A DNA stretch of 64,000 nucleotides from Lasioglossum baleicum (lineage: Eukaryota > Arthropoda > Insecta > Hymenoptera > Halictidae): assembly GCF_051020765.1 (NCBI RefSeq), contig NC_134930.1, positions 1,054,001-1,118,000 of the forward strand, in the 5' to 3' direction. The notes below the pieces were generated by a model that saw nothing but the letters and a program-made list of their open reading frames with translations, had not been told where the DNA came from and made no database searches. The position numbers were made by a program, and so were the translations under genes. Below are positions 20,226 to 31,576 of this stretch, in pieces. Position 1 is the first letter of the stretch, and every line of letters starts with the position of its first letter.

Positions 20226-21630
20226 AACAAGCAGTCTTCAATGCCTCTTAAAAATGCAATTAATCATGTAGGGATTGATCAGGTGTTTCTCGCTATATTA
20301 AAAAATATTTACAAATCCTTTGACAAATTCTGCTTTGTGGCGTCAGGATACTGCTTTCGACATTCCATCACAGTTTGTATAGTATACATATATTATTTCT
20401 CCTCTTTGTTTCTAGATAAAATTTTATTATGATCCTCCATTAGTTTAACGCCCCGTTCAGCGGTATCATTGACCACCTTCAGTCCATGTTTCAGTCAGAC
20501 TACTTATTACTCATAATAACTTCTTTTTCCGATATTAGAACTATTTTTACCACGTTTTTATTAGCTCGCTTTCTTGTTCTTCTGTAGATTGGAGCGTATT
20601 AATGAATTTATTTATATATAATATCTCTGTCAGTTATGTATACATATATGAAAAAACTCTTCAAACAAAAGTTGTAGTATATAAGGAGGTGGATATAGTA
20701 TCAAAGAAAAAAATTTTTTTCAAAGTCATTATTTAAAGTTTTCAAGGTCACGGATGTTTTTTCTATCAACAACTGTTTATGCTATATATGGATTCTTAAA
20801 GAGAAAAAAGACAAATTCAACGATATATCATAACGTCTGTTTATGTCATGATTTAAAAAATTCTCATTTTCCATTAAAAACTCATTTTCCCATGATCCAA
20901 ACGGCCCCAAAATTTTTCCAGACCATTTTCTCAACATTTGTCACAATTCTGGTTTACGGGACCAAAAAAATTTCATGGTCGAAAAATAAGGTCCACCTTA
21001 ATGTTGCATATACGTAAATTACGAGAAGCAGTAAAGAGTGCTTAACGTCGAAGAAGAAAATCTGGGTAACTAAAACTTAATATGTACTACATTCCACGTT
21101 ATTAGAATAATTGTAGTTTAATTATGATATATTTTAAAATTGATATAATTATATCAACATTTTTTATTTACACCTAAAAACGCCACTGTCTCGGAAGGAA
21201 ATGGACATTCGAGAGAAGCAATGAAATTAGAGCATCATTGCGAAAAAAGATGAGTTTGGAATAACCTCAATATACATTTTATGAAATTCTATTATAATTA
21301 TAGTTATGACTGTATTTTTTAATAAATAAACTTGTGTATGCTAGTATAAAATCAATTTATATATATTATACAATTTATTTTATTATTTGTTTGACAACTA
21401 ATAGATCTACAAATTGTTTCATAAACTAAAAAATACTTCCTGCATTTTCGTATTCTCCAATCAGTCCAAATAAATACCATCAACGTGTTCTCATATACCA
21501 ATTTTTATTAATGCAATTATGACAGTAACAAAACGTTTCTATTTAAAATGAATACATATTTTGAACATAGTTTTAACATTTTTAATTTTTTGGAAGGTTA
21601 AAAAATGTAATTAAAAAAGTAATGAAAAAT
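20226..21630. other. Unassigned AT-rich sequence
   Basis: No gene, RNA or element recognised. Two short open frames (20241-20432 and 20754-21017) lack domains. Confidence 0.5.
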
Positions 21631-21639
21631 AAAAAAAAA

Positions 21640-21715
21640 TCCCCGCTGCACGGGGACTCGAATGCTAGCTCCAGATTGCCATTCATTCGCTCGACGGCTC
21701 GACAGCCGAATTTCA
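21640..21715 (-). other. tRNA-like sequence with pol III terminator
   Basis: On the minus strand GGCTGTCGAGCCGTCGAGCG resembles an A box and CATTCGAGTCCCCGT a B box, followed by a GGGGATTTTTTTTT run ideal for pol III termination. The arms do not form a full cloverleaf. Probably a SINE head or tRNA relic. Confidence 0.4.
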
Positions 21716-21867
21716 GTTTCGTTTCCGCCGTAAAGCAATACAACATGGCAACATGGCAAGTGCTAAAAATAGATTGTGGCTGGCATAAGCGCACAAGCAG
21801 CGCACACGGATATAGTAAAGGTACGCTGGTGAGTGTAGCGCGCGGGCGCGTTGCTAACACGATACAG

Positions 21868-22292
21868 TGTAGGGATTATGGCGCTCGTGTCGCCATTCCC
21901 CTAGGTCGCGCCTAGGGAGATCATCGATAGGGAGTTGGCGGTCCTACTCCCAACCGTCTCTCGTAGCGACCGTTACGCTAGGCATCCCTGGCAGTTCAAA
22001 ATAGTCAGTTCGTAGAGTCAGACGTATTGAACACCAATATCCAGTCGTACTGTGTTTTGAGGCTTACCTCTTTTTGTAATATATTCTCCGTCGTACGGTT
22101 ACGACGGACGTCACTACCGGGTGAATAAAATATTATAAAATGGTTCTCCTTGAACTACAAATTCTGCAGTGAATTTTATCTCCAAGTCCTAACCACGTGT
22201 TGCAAGTAAAACGTAGAGTGGGCTACGTTCTTCGGTACCTTCCCCGAAGCTTCTGATTCTCTCCGAGAGTATCCATCTACATCCATCCTACA
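21868..22292 (+). repeat. Gypsy-1 5-prime LTR
   Basis: 425 bp, TGTAGGG...CCTACA. Differs from the 3-prime LTR at about three positions (for example GATCATCG against GATCACCG). It includes GGTGAATAAAATATT, a plausible polyadenylation signal. Confidence 0.96.
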
Positions 22293-22293
22293 A

Positions 22294-22307
22294 TTGGTGA
22301 CCCCGAC
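22294..22307 (+). promoter_or_regulatory. Gypsy-1 primer-binding site candidate
   Basis: TTGGTGACCCCGACG starts two bases after the LTR; TGG at the start matches the CCA end of a tRNA. I do not assign the tRNA species. Gypsy-2 has a related TGGTGACCCCTGAC at the same place. Confidence 0.7.
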
Positions 22308-22831
22308 GTTATCTGAATCCGTCGGCCGTCGTGATCTCGCCGATCACCAGAAGGAAGGACGTCAGCACGCGGTCTTGGGGACATCCCGTGCCTGCAGCTA
22401 TTCTGGCTGGCACGCACCTTCATCGAGGAGCGTCGAGGATCCAGCCAAGCAGAGTGCAGCGTCACGCCGACGCCACGATCTCTCGAGGAGGACGCACTCG
22501 AGTACCGGTTTGCTGTTTTGCCGGGCCACGCGGTCGGAAGGACGTTTCCTGTCCGCCATCTTTGCTGCTGCACGAGGCACGCCGCCGTGAAGCCGCCATC
22601 TTGGTCCTCGAAGGAGTAGTTCCACAGGTGGATTCCGGCGTGCATAGAAGATTGCGAGCGACTTCCGTAAGTGCGAGCGTCTAATTTAGCCGTTAACATT
22701 CGTTATCGCGATTCCGGTAGAATTCATTGCGCATTGCATTTCCGACGCGCGTTCAGTTCCGTCGTGATAGTGTAAGACCCACCGCCGCGGGTCCTGTGAA
22801 TTAGCATCGCGTGCGCGCGCAGATAGTAAAA

Positions 22832-23155
22832 ATGCCCGCGATTTCATCAATTTCGTCGCGAGACTCTTCTAGACGCGATGTCGAGGCATCGGATGCCGTC
22901 GCATCCGCAGTTTCTTCTCGAGGTTCTTCAAACCGCGAGCTTGAAGCAAAAGTCGACCGTCTCGCGAATCAATTGGCCGAACTGACCAGTATCGTGAGAC
23001 GCAGTTCCCGCGACGGGCGCCGTAGAACTACTTCCCGTGGGAGACAAAGTTCGCGTTCCAAGTCGCGCGGTTCCGCATTGTGCCGTCTGCACCGGAAATA
23101 CGGAAGCGATGCACGTCATTGCATAAAACCCTGCTCGTGGCAGGCGGGAAACTAA
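22832..23155 (+). pseudogene. gag: Gypsy-1 gag, shortened to its C-terminal part
   Basis: The ATG at 22832 opens about 107 residues. They start with a Ser/Arg-rich segment, then ELEAKVDRLANQLAELTSIV and an Arg/Ser-rich stretch, ending in the nucleocapsid-type CRLHRKYGSDARHCIKPCSW cluster. In related Gypsy elements (and in the Gypsy-2 remnant here) a capsid region of about 200-300 residues precedes this, so the matrix/capsid part appears deleted. It overlaps pol by about 75 bases with pol in the -1 frame, which fits ribosomal frameshifting. Without a capsid domain this copy could only move using Gag from another copy. Confidence 0.75.
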
Positions 23156-26100
23156 TATGCACTAGCCGCGTGGAGGCGAGCGCGCTGAGTGCTACATCAC
23201 ATCGTCTCCATGTCCGTGACCGCGACCTCGGTCTTACGTTTCTGATCGACACGGGAGCGGATATCTCTCTGTTACCGGCTGATGAGGCCGCGAAAAAACG
23301 TGCGACCGGTTTAAAATTGTTCGCGGCAAACGAGACAACGATCAATACATACGGAGAGAAGCGACTCAATTTGAATCTAGGCCTTCGCCGTGCCTTCTCT
23401 TGGAACTTCTGCGTCGCCGCGGTACCGTACCCGATTCTAGGCGCGGATTTTCTCAATCATTTTAGCTTGTTGGTCGATCTGCGTCATCGTAAATTGATCG
23501 ATCCGTTGACGCGAATTTCCACTGTCTGCACAGTCAGAACCTCGCCGGTGTTCAACGTGAAATCGATCGATCCCGCATCTCCGTTCGCGGGAATACTCTC
23601 CGAGTTTCCGGGAGTGATAGGACCATCGCAATCGAATTGCGATTCGCCGCGCGACGTCTTACATCATATTGTGACCGAGGGTCCCCCCGTAGCCGAGCGT
23701 GCGCGACGACTGACGCACGATAAACTGCAGGTGGCTAAGGCCGAGTTCCGACGGCTCGTTGCTGAAGGAACATGTCGTCCATCGACTAGCCCGTGGGCTA
23801 GCCCCATCCATCTTGTTCCTAAGAAAGATGGGGGTTGGCGGGTATGTGGCGACTATCGTCGTTTGAATTCGGTGACCGTTCCCGACATGTACCCAGTTCC
23901 TCATTTACATGACTACTCAGTCAATTTACACAACAAAACGATCTTCACCAAGCTCGATCTTCAGAGAGCGTATCAGCAGATTCCGGTTGCGCCGTCGCAC
24001 ATCGCGAAAACTGCTGTGATAACACCTTTTGGGCTCTTCCAGTATACCGTGATGCCTTTCGGCCTCCGTAACGCCGGGCAGACATTTCAACGGTACATCC
24101 ATCGTGCCCTCGGAGACCTCGACTTCGTCTTTGCCTACATCGACGACATCCTCATCGCTTCTTCGAACCTCGAAGAGCATGAGCGTCACCTCCGCATTGT
24201 TCTGCAACGTTTGCAGGAACACGCGCTGCATCTGAATCTTGCCAAATGCGAATTCGGCAAGTCCCGTCTCGAGTTTCTGGGACACGTAGTTGATCGGAAC
24301 GGGTCTGCACCTATTCCCGAAAAAGTCAAGGCCATTCAGGATTTTCCGAAGCCCAAAACAGTCTCTGACCTACGCAGATTTCTGGGTATGGTCAACTTTT
24401 ACCGACGCAGTCTTCGTCGCGCCGCTGACGTGCAAGCACCCTTGCACGAATATCTTTGCGAGTCGAAGAAAAATGACAAACGTGAGATAGTCTGGACTTC
24501 TCAAGCCGAGGAAGCGTTTGCACGAGTCAAATCTGACCTCGCCAACGCGACCTTGCTAAATCACCCTGCTCCTGATGCAGTAACGCGTCTCGTTACCGAT
24601 GCGTCCGATTTTGGAATGGGAGCGTCGTTAGAACAAAATTTCCAAAATTCGTGGAAACCTTTGGCATTCTTTTCTCGCAAGTTTACTCCATCTCAAAGAA
24701 ACTACAGTGCGTATGATCGCGAGTTAACCGCTGTTCACGAAGCGCTCAAATACTTCAGGCATTTCCTCGAAGGTAGAAATTTCGTAATTGTGACTGATCA
24801 CAAACCACTCGTGTACGCGTTCCGGCAACGCGCCGATAAAGCATCGCCTCGCCAACTTCGGCAATTATCATTCATATCACAGTTTACTACTCATATCGAG
24901 CATCTCCCTGGCTCCGAAAACGTCGTCGCCGACTCGCTGTCGCGTGTAGATACCTTGCACCTTGCCGCAGATATCTCCTTGGAGGAGCTCGCGAGATTGC
25001 AGGAATCCGACGACGAATTGAAAAGTTTATTGGCCTCTACCGATCACTCGTTAGCTTTACGGCGAATTCGGTGGGGACCCTCTCACATTGCGATTGTATG
25101 CGATTTAGAAGGAGAAGTATTGCGTCCATACATTCCGGGCCCGTCACGCAAGGCCATTTTTGATAAATTTCACAAACCCGCGCACCCGAGCGCGAAAATT
25201 ACCGATCGCGTGATCCGAAAGCGGTATGTTTGGCCGCGAATGCATCACGACATCGCGAAATGGTCGAAAGAGTGTCTAGATTGTCAACAATCTAAGATAA
25301 CGCGCCATAACCATGTAAAGCCAGCGGAATTCGTTGCTCCCGATGAGCGTTTTAGTCATGTCCACATGGACATTATCGGCCCGTTGCCGATATCGGAAGG
25401 CTATCGTTACTGCCTGACCATGATAGATCGTTTCTCGAGATGGCCAGAGGCGGTTCCGCTCGCGAATATTGAAGCTACTACCGTATGTAGAGCGTTCGTA
25501 GATCACTGGATCTCACGTTTCGGCGCCCCTGAAACTCTCACGACCGATCAGGGCAGCCAATTCGAATCGAGACTTTTCACGGCGCTGCTACAATTATCCG
25601 GATGCCACCGTATTCGGACGACCGCTTTTCATCCAGCGTCGAATGGAATGATCGAACGATGGCACCGATGCCTCAAAACTGCGATTATGTGTCACGCGAA
25701 CCCTACGTGGTCACGCGTGTTATCTACCGTAATGCTTGGTCTTCGAAATAACGTTATGGATTCGGGCTCGTCGCCCGCCGAATATCTATACGGCACCTCG
25801 TTGCGAATTCCGGGCGAGTTCGTACTCCCCGATGACGGTCCCGCGGATCCGCAAATGTTTATTGAAGAATTTCGAGACCACATGCGCAGTGTTAAACCTG
25901 TTCCCGTAGGACAGCGTCATAAAAAGCGTGTTTTCTTATTTAAAGACATAGACACCTGTTCACATGTATTCTTGCGCGCCGGTACGAATAAAAAGGCGCT
26001 CGAACGGCCATACTCAGGCCCGTACAAAGTAATAAGCCGCCCTACCGACCGCGTTCTAGAGATCGATGTCAACGGAAAACCGCGTTCCGTCTCGATAGAA

Positions 26101-26232
26101 AATGTGAAACCAGCGTATCACTTCCGAGAGGAATTAGCAACCTCGTCTAGCGAACCCTCCGACTCGAATCAACGGAATGCGCTGCGAACATATTCACGGG
26201 CGAAAACTGTGCAAACAGTCCCGCCGAGTTAA
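23080..26232 (+). CDS. pol: Gypsy-1 Pol polyprotein
   Basis: 1050 codons with no stop, read in -1 relative to gag; the first codon is GTG, so translation probably enters by frameshift. Domains in order: aspartic protease (LIDTGADISLLP, about residues 55-66), reverse transcriptase (catalytic D293 in KLDLQRAY and YIDD at 353-356), RNase H (TDASDFGMGASL about 507-518), integrase zinc domain (H...CLDCQ near 702-735), and integrase core with D764 (VHMDIIGPLP), D823 (TTDQGSQFES) and E859 (NGMIERWH). It makes and integrates the element cDNA. All catalytic positions I can see are intact. It is bounded by the gag remnant and the purine tract. Confidence 0.95.
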   Translation: MPSAPEIRKRCTSLHKTLLVAGGKLICTSRVEASALSATSHRLHVRDRDLGLTFLIDTGADISLLPADEAAKKRATGLKLFAANETTINTYGEKRLNLNLGLRRAFSWNFCVAAVPYPILGADFLNHFSLLVDLRHRKLIDPLTRISTVCTVRTSPVFNVKSIDPASPFAGILSEFPGVIGPSQSNCDSPRDVLHHIVTEGPPVAERARRLTHDKLQVAKAEFRRLVAEGTCRPSTSPWASPIHLVPKKDGGWRVCGDYRRLNSVTVPDMYPVPHLHDYSVNLHNKTIFTKLDLQRAYQQIPVAPSHIAKTAVITPFGLFQYTVMPFGLRNAGQTFQRYIHRALGDLDFVFAYIDDILIASSNLEEHERHLRIVLQRLQEHALHLNLAKCEFGKSRLEFLGHVVDRNGSAPIPEKVKAIQDFPKPKTVSDLRRFLGMVNFYRRSLRRAADVQAPLHEYLCESKKNDKREIVWTSQAEEAFARVKSDLANATLLNHPAPDAVTRLVTDASDFGMGASLEQNFQNSWKPLAFFSRKFTPSQRNYSAYDRELTAVHEALKYFRHFLEGRNFVIVTDHKPLVYAFRQRADKASPRQLRQLSFISQFTTHIEHLPGSENVVADSLSRVDTLHLAADISLEELARLQESDDELKSLLASTDHSLALRRIRWGPSHIAIVCDLEGEVLRPYIPGPSRKAIFDKFHKPAHPSAKITDRVIRKRYVWPRMHHDIAKWSKECLDCQQSKITRHNHVKPAEFVAPDERFSHVHMDIIGPLPISEGYRYCLTMIDRFSRWPEAVPLANIEATTVCRAFVDHWISRFGAPETLTTDQGSQFESRLFTALLQLSGCHRIRTTAFHPASNGMIERWHRCLKTAIMCHANPTWSRVLSTVMLGLRNNVMDSGSSPAEYLYGTSLRIPGEFVLPDDGPADPQMFIEEFRDHMRSVKPVPVGQRHKKRVFLFKDIDTCSHVFLRAGTNKKALERPYSGPYKVISRPTDRVLEIDVNGKPRSVSIENVKPAYHFREELATSSSEPSDSNQRNALRTYSRAKTVQTVPPS

Positions 26233-26429
26233 TATCGCCGATTTAGTTGTAAGCCTGTTGTATACATGTAAATAGCAATCGCGTAGTTTGTACGAACAAC
26301 TTGTATAGTAGATGTAGTGCGCACTCATTGTAAATAGTTTATAGTTATAATATTGTTATATTGTTGCTGTATCCCCAGCGTGGCGAACTTGTATATCGTT
26401 GTGTAGCGTCATAAGTTTGCACGTACACA

Positions 26430-26443
26430 CTCGGGGGGGAGTG
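26430..26443 (+). promoter_or_regulatory. Gypsy-1 polypurine tract
   Basis: CTCGGGGGGGAGTG directly abuts the 3-prime LTR and would prime plus-strand synthesis. Confidence 0.8.
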
Positions 26444-26868
26444 TGTAGGGATTATGGCGCTCGTGTCGCCATTCCCCTAGGTCGCGCCTAGGGAGATCAC
26501 CGATAGGGAGTTGGCGGTCCTACTCCCAACCGTCTCTCGTAGCGACCGTTACGCTAGGCATCCCTGGCAGTTCAAAATAGTCAGTTCGTAGAGTCAGACG
26601 TATTGAACACCAATATCCAGTCGTACTGTGTTTTGAGGCTTACCTCTTTTTGTAATATATTCTCCGTCGTACGGTTACGACGGACGTCACTACCGGGTGA
26701 ATAAAATATTATAAAATGGTTCTCGTTGAACTACAAATTCTGCAGTGAATTTTATCTCCAAGTCCTAACCACGTGTTGCAAGTAAAACGTAGAGTAGGCT
26801 ACGTTCTTCGGTACCTTCCCCGAAGCTTCTGATTCTCTCCGAGAGTATCCATCTACATCCATCCTACA
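26444..26868 (+). repeat. Gypsy-1 3-prime LTR
   Basis: 425 bp, nearly identical to 21868-22292 and followed by the ACAG duplication. Confidence 0.96.
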
Positions 26869-26989
26869 ACAGTGTCTTCTGTGGTGGCCTCTGGTGGCCT
26901 CCTGTTTCTCACTCCAGTCAGAATATATCCTAGAGGGCGTAAGAGAAATATTCGAGCGACACAGATGTCGTCAGATGTGCTAACAGTAA

Positions 26990-27131
26990 AGTGGGTTCTG
27001 TTTCTTGCTAAAGATGATGTAGGTTCTGTTCCATGCTAAAGATGATGTAGGAGCTGTTCCAGGCTAAACATGATGTGGAGACAAAAGCGGCACGGCCAAA
27101 ACCCGGGCGTGAGCACTCTCATATAGTCTCT
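26990..27131. repeat. AGAGA-element half next to Gypsy-2 LTR
   Basis: Reverse complement of the 11293-11430 structure: it carries GCTAAAGATGATGTAGG units and ends ...CACTCTCATATAGTCTCT at the truncated Gypsy-2 LTR. See the finding on split halves. Confidence 0.7.
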
Positions 27132-27269
27132 GCTCGCATCTCGCACGCACTCTCTTTCTCGCATTCCTGTCGCACGCCATCTAATTGTTTACGTTGTCAT
27201 TCACACCTCATTCATTCCTTCGATTCCTAGCTTATCGACATTTTTCGCGATTCTCTCTCAGCCGCTACA
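27132..27269 (-). repeat. Gypsy-2 3-prime LTR remnant
   Basis: Matches 31744-31880 over its whole length (CTCGCATCTCGCACGC to CAGCCGCTACA). The rest of the LTR is replaced by the AGAGA-element half. Confidence 0.88.
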
Positions 27270-27621
27270 TTACTCCCCCTCCAGTGACTAAGTCACGATG
27301 TTAGGCTCCTGGTAGGGGCTTATTCGCCTTACAATATATATTTTTATTTTTACAGTGTATTTAGACTTTACAATGTATGTTTGTACCCTGTTTCTATTTT
27401 ATAATTATACCTATTTCGGACAGTCTTTACCTCTATATTCGAATTTATTTCTTTTTATCGAGTTTTACTTTTTCAATTAATTTTTTTTGCTTAAAGATTT
27501 TGGGACCGAGATCCTCTTACATAACGTTGTAAACAACAAAGTCTTGATCTGAGTGTAACAATTACGCGGTTCTATACCTATAATATATAATATTTACATT
27601 CTTTGTCGCGCTTCTATCGTT

Positions 27622-30600
27622 CTAGATTCCGGCTTGGAATCTTACCGGTGGCTTGACTTTTCTTTTTTCGCGACTACCTTGAGGCTGTTCCTCTCTGTTG
27701 CCTGGCCCGTCAGCTATTCCTTTGCTGTAGGATTCATCTGGTGTTAGAATATAGGCTGGCTTGAGCCTGTCTATCGAGATCGTCTTTTCCTTTCCTTTAA
27801 TTAATACCGTGAAGTATTTCTCGCGTCTTTGTACCACCAGGAATGGTCCCTCATATGCTGGTTCGAGCGCCTTTCTGACTCTGTCTACCCTTATAAAAAC
27901 ATGAGAGCAAGAATTAAGATCTTTATGAACAAATACCTTTTGACTTGTAGCTCGTTGCGTTCGGACAGGTTTCAGCCGTTCCATGTGTTGCTGTAATTTG
28001 TGCGCGAACGTCTCCGGCTCCACTTCAATACTCTTTGGTTCGAAGAATTCCCCAGGAAGTCTAATGTTCGTCCCGTAAATCATTTGCGCTGCAGAATGAT
28101 TTGAATCGTCTCTTACTGCTGCCCTTAGTCCCAACAATACTGTGGGTAAAGTTTCTGACCATTTATTGCTGCCGTGTGCTTTTAAGGCAGTTTTTAGTGT
28201 CCTGTGGAAACGCTCTATTTTCCCATTAGTCTGTGGGTGATATGGAGTCGTGTGCAAAACTTTAGCTCCGCAGATGGCTGCTAAATTCCTAAATAGGCGA
28301 GACTCGAACTGTCTGCCCTGGTCTGTGACTATTTTATCTGGTACGCCGAATCTACTTACCCAATGTTTGTAGAATTTTTGTGTTACCGTTTCCGCTGAGA
28401 TGTCTCTCAGTGGTATTACTTCCGTCCACCCTGTCAATCGATCTATACAGGTGAGGCAATATATTTTTCCATCTGAAGGCGGTAACGGTCCAATGATATC
28501 TATGTGTACCATTCTGAATCGGGCATCTGGCTCTTGAAATTCTGCAAACTTTGATTTTGTGTGTCTAGTTACCTTGACCTTTTGGCAATTTATACATGTT
28601 TTCGCCCAATCTCGAACTTGTTTTTTCATTCCTGGCCATATGAATTTTCCTGTTATTAGCTTGATAGTTGTTTTGATACCTGGATGTGCTAAATCATGAA
28701 TCTGTTTGAACACCGTTTTTCGAAATTTTTTTGGAATATATGGCCTGATGTTGTCCTGTGATGTGTCACACCACAGAGTCTTCCCAGACTGCAGTACATG
28801 TTGCTTCATGCTCAAGGAAGGAAAATTTTTTATTACTTCTTTTAACTCTTCATCCGTCTCTTGTTCTTCGGCTATTCGATCGTAGTCGACTGCCGAGATT
28901 TCTTCAATCCTTGATAATGTGTCTGCTACTATGTTATCCTTTCCGCTTACATGCTGGACTTCTGTTGTGTATTGTGAGATAAATTGGAGTTGTCGTTGTT
29001 GTCTCGGTGAGGCCTTTTTGTTCTTTTGCCTAAATGCGAAAGTCAACGGCTTGTGGTCGGTGAATATTGTGAATTCTCTTCACTCTAGCAAATATTTAAA
29101 TTGTTTTACTGATAGGTACATGCTCAACAACTCGCGATCATAGGTGCTGTATGCTCTCTGCGTCTCGCTCAATTTCTTAGAGTAGAACGATATTGGTTTC
29201 CAGCTCTCCTGATCGTATTGTTGTAATACTGCCCCTATAGCCCAGTCTGAGGCATCTGTATATAATGACAATGGACATTCGCTCTTAGGAAAGCTTAGGA
29301 GAGCCGCGTTGGCTAATTCCGTTTTACATTTTTCAAATTGCTTGGTCGTTTCTGCAGTCCATGGCACTTTTCTCCGGTCTCGTTTCTTTGCGCCCTGCAA
29401 CATCTCGTGGAGCGGTGCCTGAGTCAGTGCAGCGTCTTTTAGGTATTTCCGATAAAAATTGACCATACCTAAGAATGTGCGTAAGTCACTGATTGTTTTG
29501 GGTATTTTATAATTTAGAATTGCCTGAACCTTTTGTGGAAGTGGCCTTAATCCCTCAGCCGTAATGAGGTGTCCCAGAAATTCTACCTGGTGTACTCCCA
29601 ATATCGACTTGGATGTATTTATACGGAGGCCGTATTTGTCTAGTCGCTTGAAAATTAATTTTAAGTGCTCTTTGTGCTCTTCTTGTGATGCTGAGGCTAC
29701 TAGTATGTCGTCCATATAGGGAAATGCGAACTCGATACCCCGAAATACTTCATTAATAAATCTCTGGAATGTGGACGGAGCATTGCGGAGTCCGAAGCTC
29801 ATAACATTAAATTCGTATAGTCCGAATGGTGTAATGATTGCTGTTTTATGTTTGTCTTCTTCCGCGATCGGTATTTGATAATACGCTTTGATTAGATCAA
29901 TTTTTGAAAATATGATTTTATTTTGTAAAATAGACTGAAAATCTTCGATTCTCGGAATTGGATATCGATCTGGAACTGTTCGTGCATTTAGTAGTCTATA
30001 ATCGCCACAAGGTCTTACCGAGCCATCCTTTTTGTTGACAAGATGCAGTGGGCTGGCCCATTGTGATTTCGATGGCCTTATGATGCCGTTGTCTAGCAAA
30101 TATCTGAATTCTTGCTTAGCTATTCCCAGTCTCCTCGGATCTAGTGGTCGTGCCCTCGAGTATACTGGTTGTCCCGTTGTGACTATGTAATGTTTGACTT
30201 CATGTTTGATTGCCTTTGGTTTTACTATCTCTGGTTTAGCGATTCCTGGGTACAAGCGGAGCAGGTCTGAAAATTTTGATAGTTGATTTACTGTGTTAAT
30301 TCCGTGGTCATTGATTATCGATGTTATTTCGCCCCTTGCAGCCAGGCGTGTAATACCATCGATTAATTGTTTTTTATGAATGTCCACGACTAATTGAAAT
30401 TTATTCAGGAAATCGGCACCGAGTATTCCTTTGTTAACTTTAGCTATTATAAATGGCCACTGAAATGGACGTCTCAAGCCCAAATCCAGCGTGAGCAATT
30501 TTATGCCAAATGTTGGTATTTCGGTGCCATTTGCCGCGTATAATTTATACTCGCAGCGCCCTTTTGCTTTTGGGCCTGCCGGAATAATTGATACATCTGC

Positions 30601-30801
30601 TCCCGTATCTACCAGAAATCGTAACCCTGCCTTCCTATCCTTCACAAATAGTCGGAACTTGCGGCACCGGCTTTCACCCTCTGCAGCAGGCTTTGCCGCC
30701 TCGTCTACTGCTGGCTCGGGTTTTCCGAAACCTTCCAGCTGCACGGTTGTTTGCATTTTTCTGGTAGGCATCTTTTCCCAAATCTGAAATGGTAATAACA
30801 A
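27622..30801 (-). pseudogene. pol: Gypsy-2 pol with one in-frame stop
   Basis: Two long open segments (573 and about 485 codons) lie in the same frame, separated only by a TGA at 29080-29082 between reverse transcriptase and the RNase H core. The first segment holds the protease (FLVDTGADVSIIPAG) and the reverse transcriptase, with YMDD in FPYMDDILVAS where Gypsy-1 has YIDD. It also has the start of RNase H (TDASDWAIGAVLQ). The second resumes with TDHKPLTFAF, then the integrase zinc region (HPGIKTT...CINCQ) and core (VHIDIIGPLP, TDQGRQFES, NGKIERFH). All other landmarks seem intact. A single base change could have created the stop. Confidence 0.93.
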
Positions 30802-31560
30802 AATTTTCCATTAGGGTTAAATCTTTTTCTGGATCCGCTTCGGCTCGTGTCACGAGACCGACTAGAATTACGGTTTCTAGGCCGTGACCGTTGTTGGCTA
30901 CTTAACGCCGCGACTTGATGTTCTAGAGCTGATAATTTTTGTAGTATTTCGTTGTTAGTAGCATTGTTGCTGCCGATGGTGGCCATTTCCACGTGTGCTA
31001 CGGTTTCCGCCATTTTGTCCGCCATTTCTGCTAGTTTCTCTAACGGTTCTTCGCTGACTATCAGTACGCTTCTTACAACCTCTGGCATTTTTTCTAGCCA
31101 TACCGTTCGTAAAACCTTGTCTGAAATATCCTCAGCGTCCCCCAGCGATCGCAATTTGCGTAGCAACTGACTAGGTTTCATGTCGCCCAATTCCACACCA
31201 GTAATTAATCGTTTGATTCGTTTATTTTCGCTTTCTTTGTACGTGTCTATGAGTCTCTGTTTTGATAGCGTATATTTTCCGTCGCTGTTGCTATTAATTA
31301 TGTCCCATACTGTTTCTACGAATTTGGGTCACGAGATAATTGAATTTTGTAGCTTCGTTTGTTATATTACTGATACAGAACTGTGCTTCGACTTGGTGAA
31401 ACCATATTTCTGGTTTATCTACCCAGAATGGAGGAATTTTTATGCTCACCTTGTTTGTCTCCAGTTTCCCGACGATCGGCTCATTCTTTTTTTCTTCCAT
31501 TTTCGGTTTCGTTTGCACGTGGCCGACCGTTGCTCTTTGTTTATTTTCTCCGCACTTCAC
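30705..31560 (-). pseudogene. gag: Gypsy-2 gag, frameshifted
   Basis: The N-terminal part (about 31560-31300) contains IKIPPFWVDKPEIWFHQVEA, the typical start of the Gypsy capsid region. The C-terminal part (31196-30705) contains an LxKL-rich segment, an Arg/Ser-rich stretch and the knuckle CYYHFRFGKRCLPEKCKQPC. The two lie in different frames with the break near 31300-31330, consistent with a one-base indel, so no full Gag can be made. Gag would form the virus-like particle. Confidence 0.85.
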
Positions 31561-31576
31561 AAGTCAGGGGTCACCA

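Larger units (their letters stand above)
21868..26868 (+). mobile_element. Gypsy-1 LTR retrotransposon
   Basis: Complete from TGTAGGG to CCTACA with a 4-bp duplication ACAG (21864-21867, 26869-26872). The LTRs are each 425 bp and differ at about three positions, implying recent insertion. A primer-binding site candidate TGGTGACCCCGACG follows the 5-prime LTR. A purine tract CGGGGGGGAGTG precedes the 3-prime LTR. Order gag remnant, protease, reverse transcriptase, RNase H, integrase places it in Ty3/Gypsy (Metaviridae). No envelope gene is present. Confidence 0.97.

Noticed and set aside
22277..22699. Overlapping open frames on both strands downstream of the Gypsy-1 5-prime LTR
   Set aside because: GC-rich leader sequence opens several frames at once; none shows a capsid or other domain.
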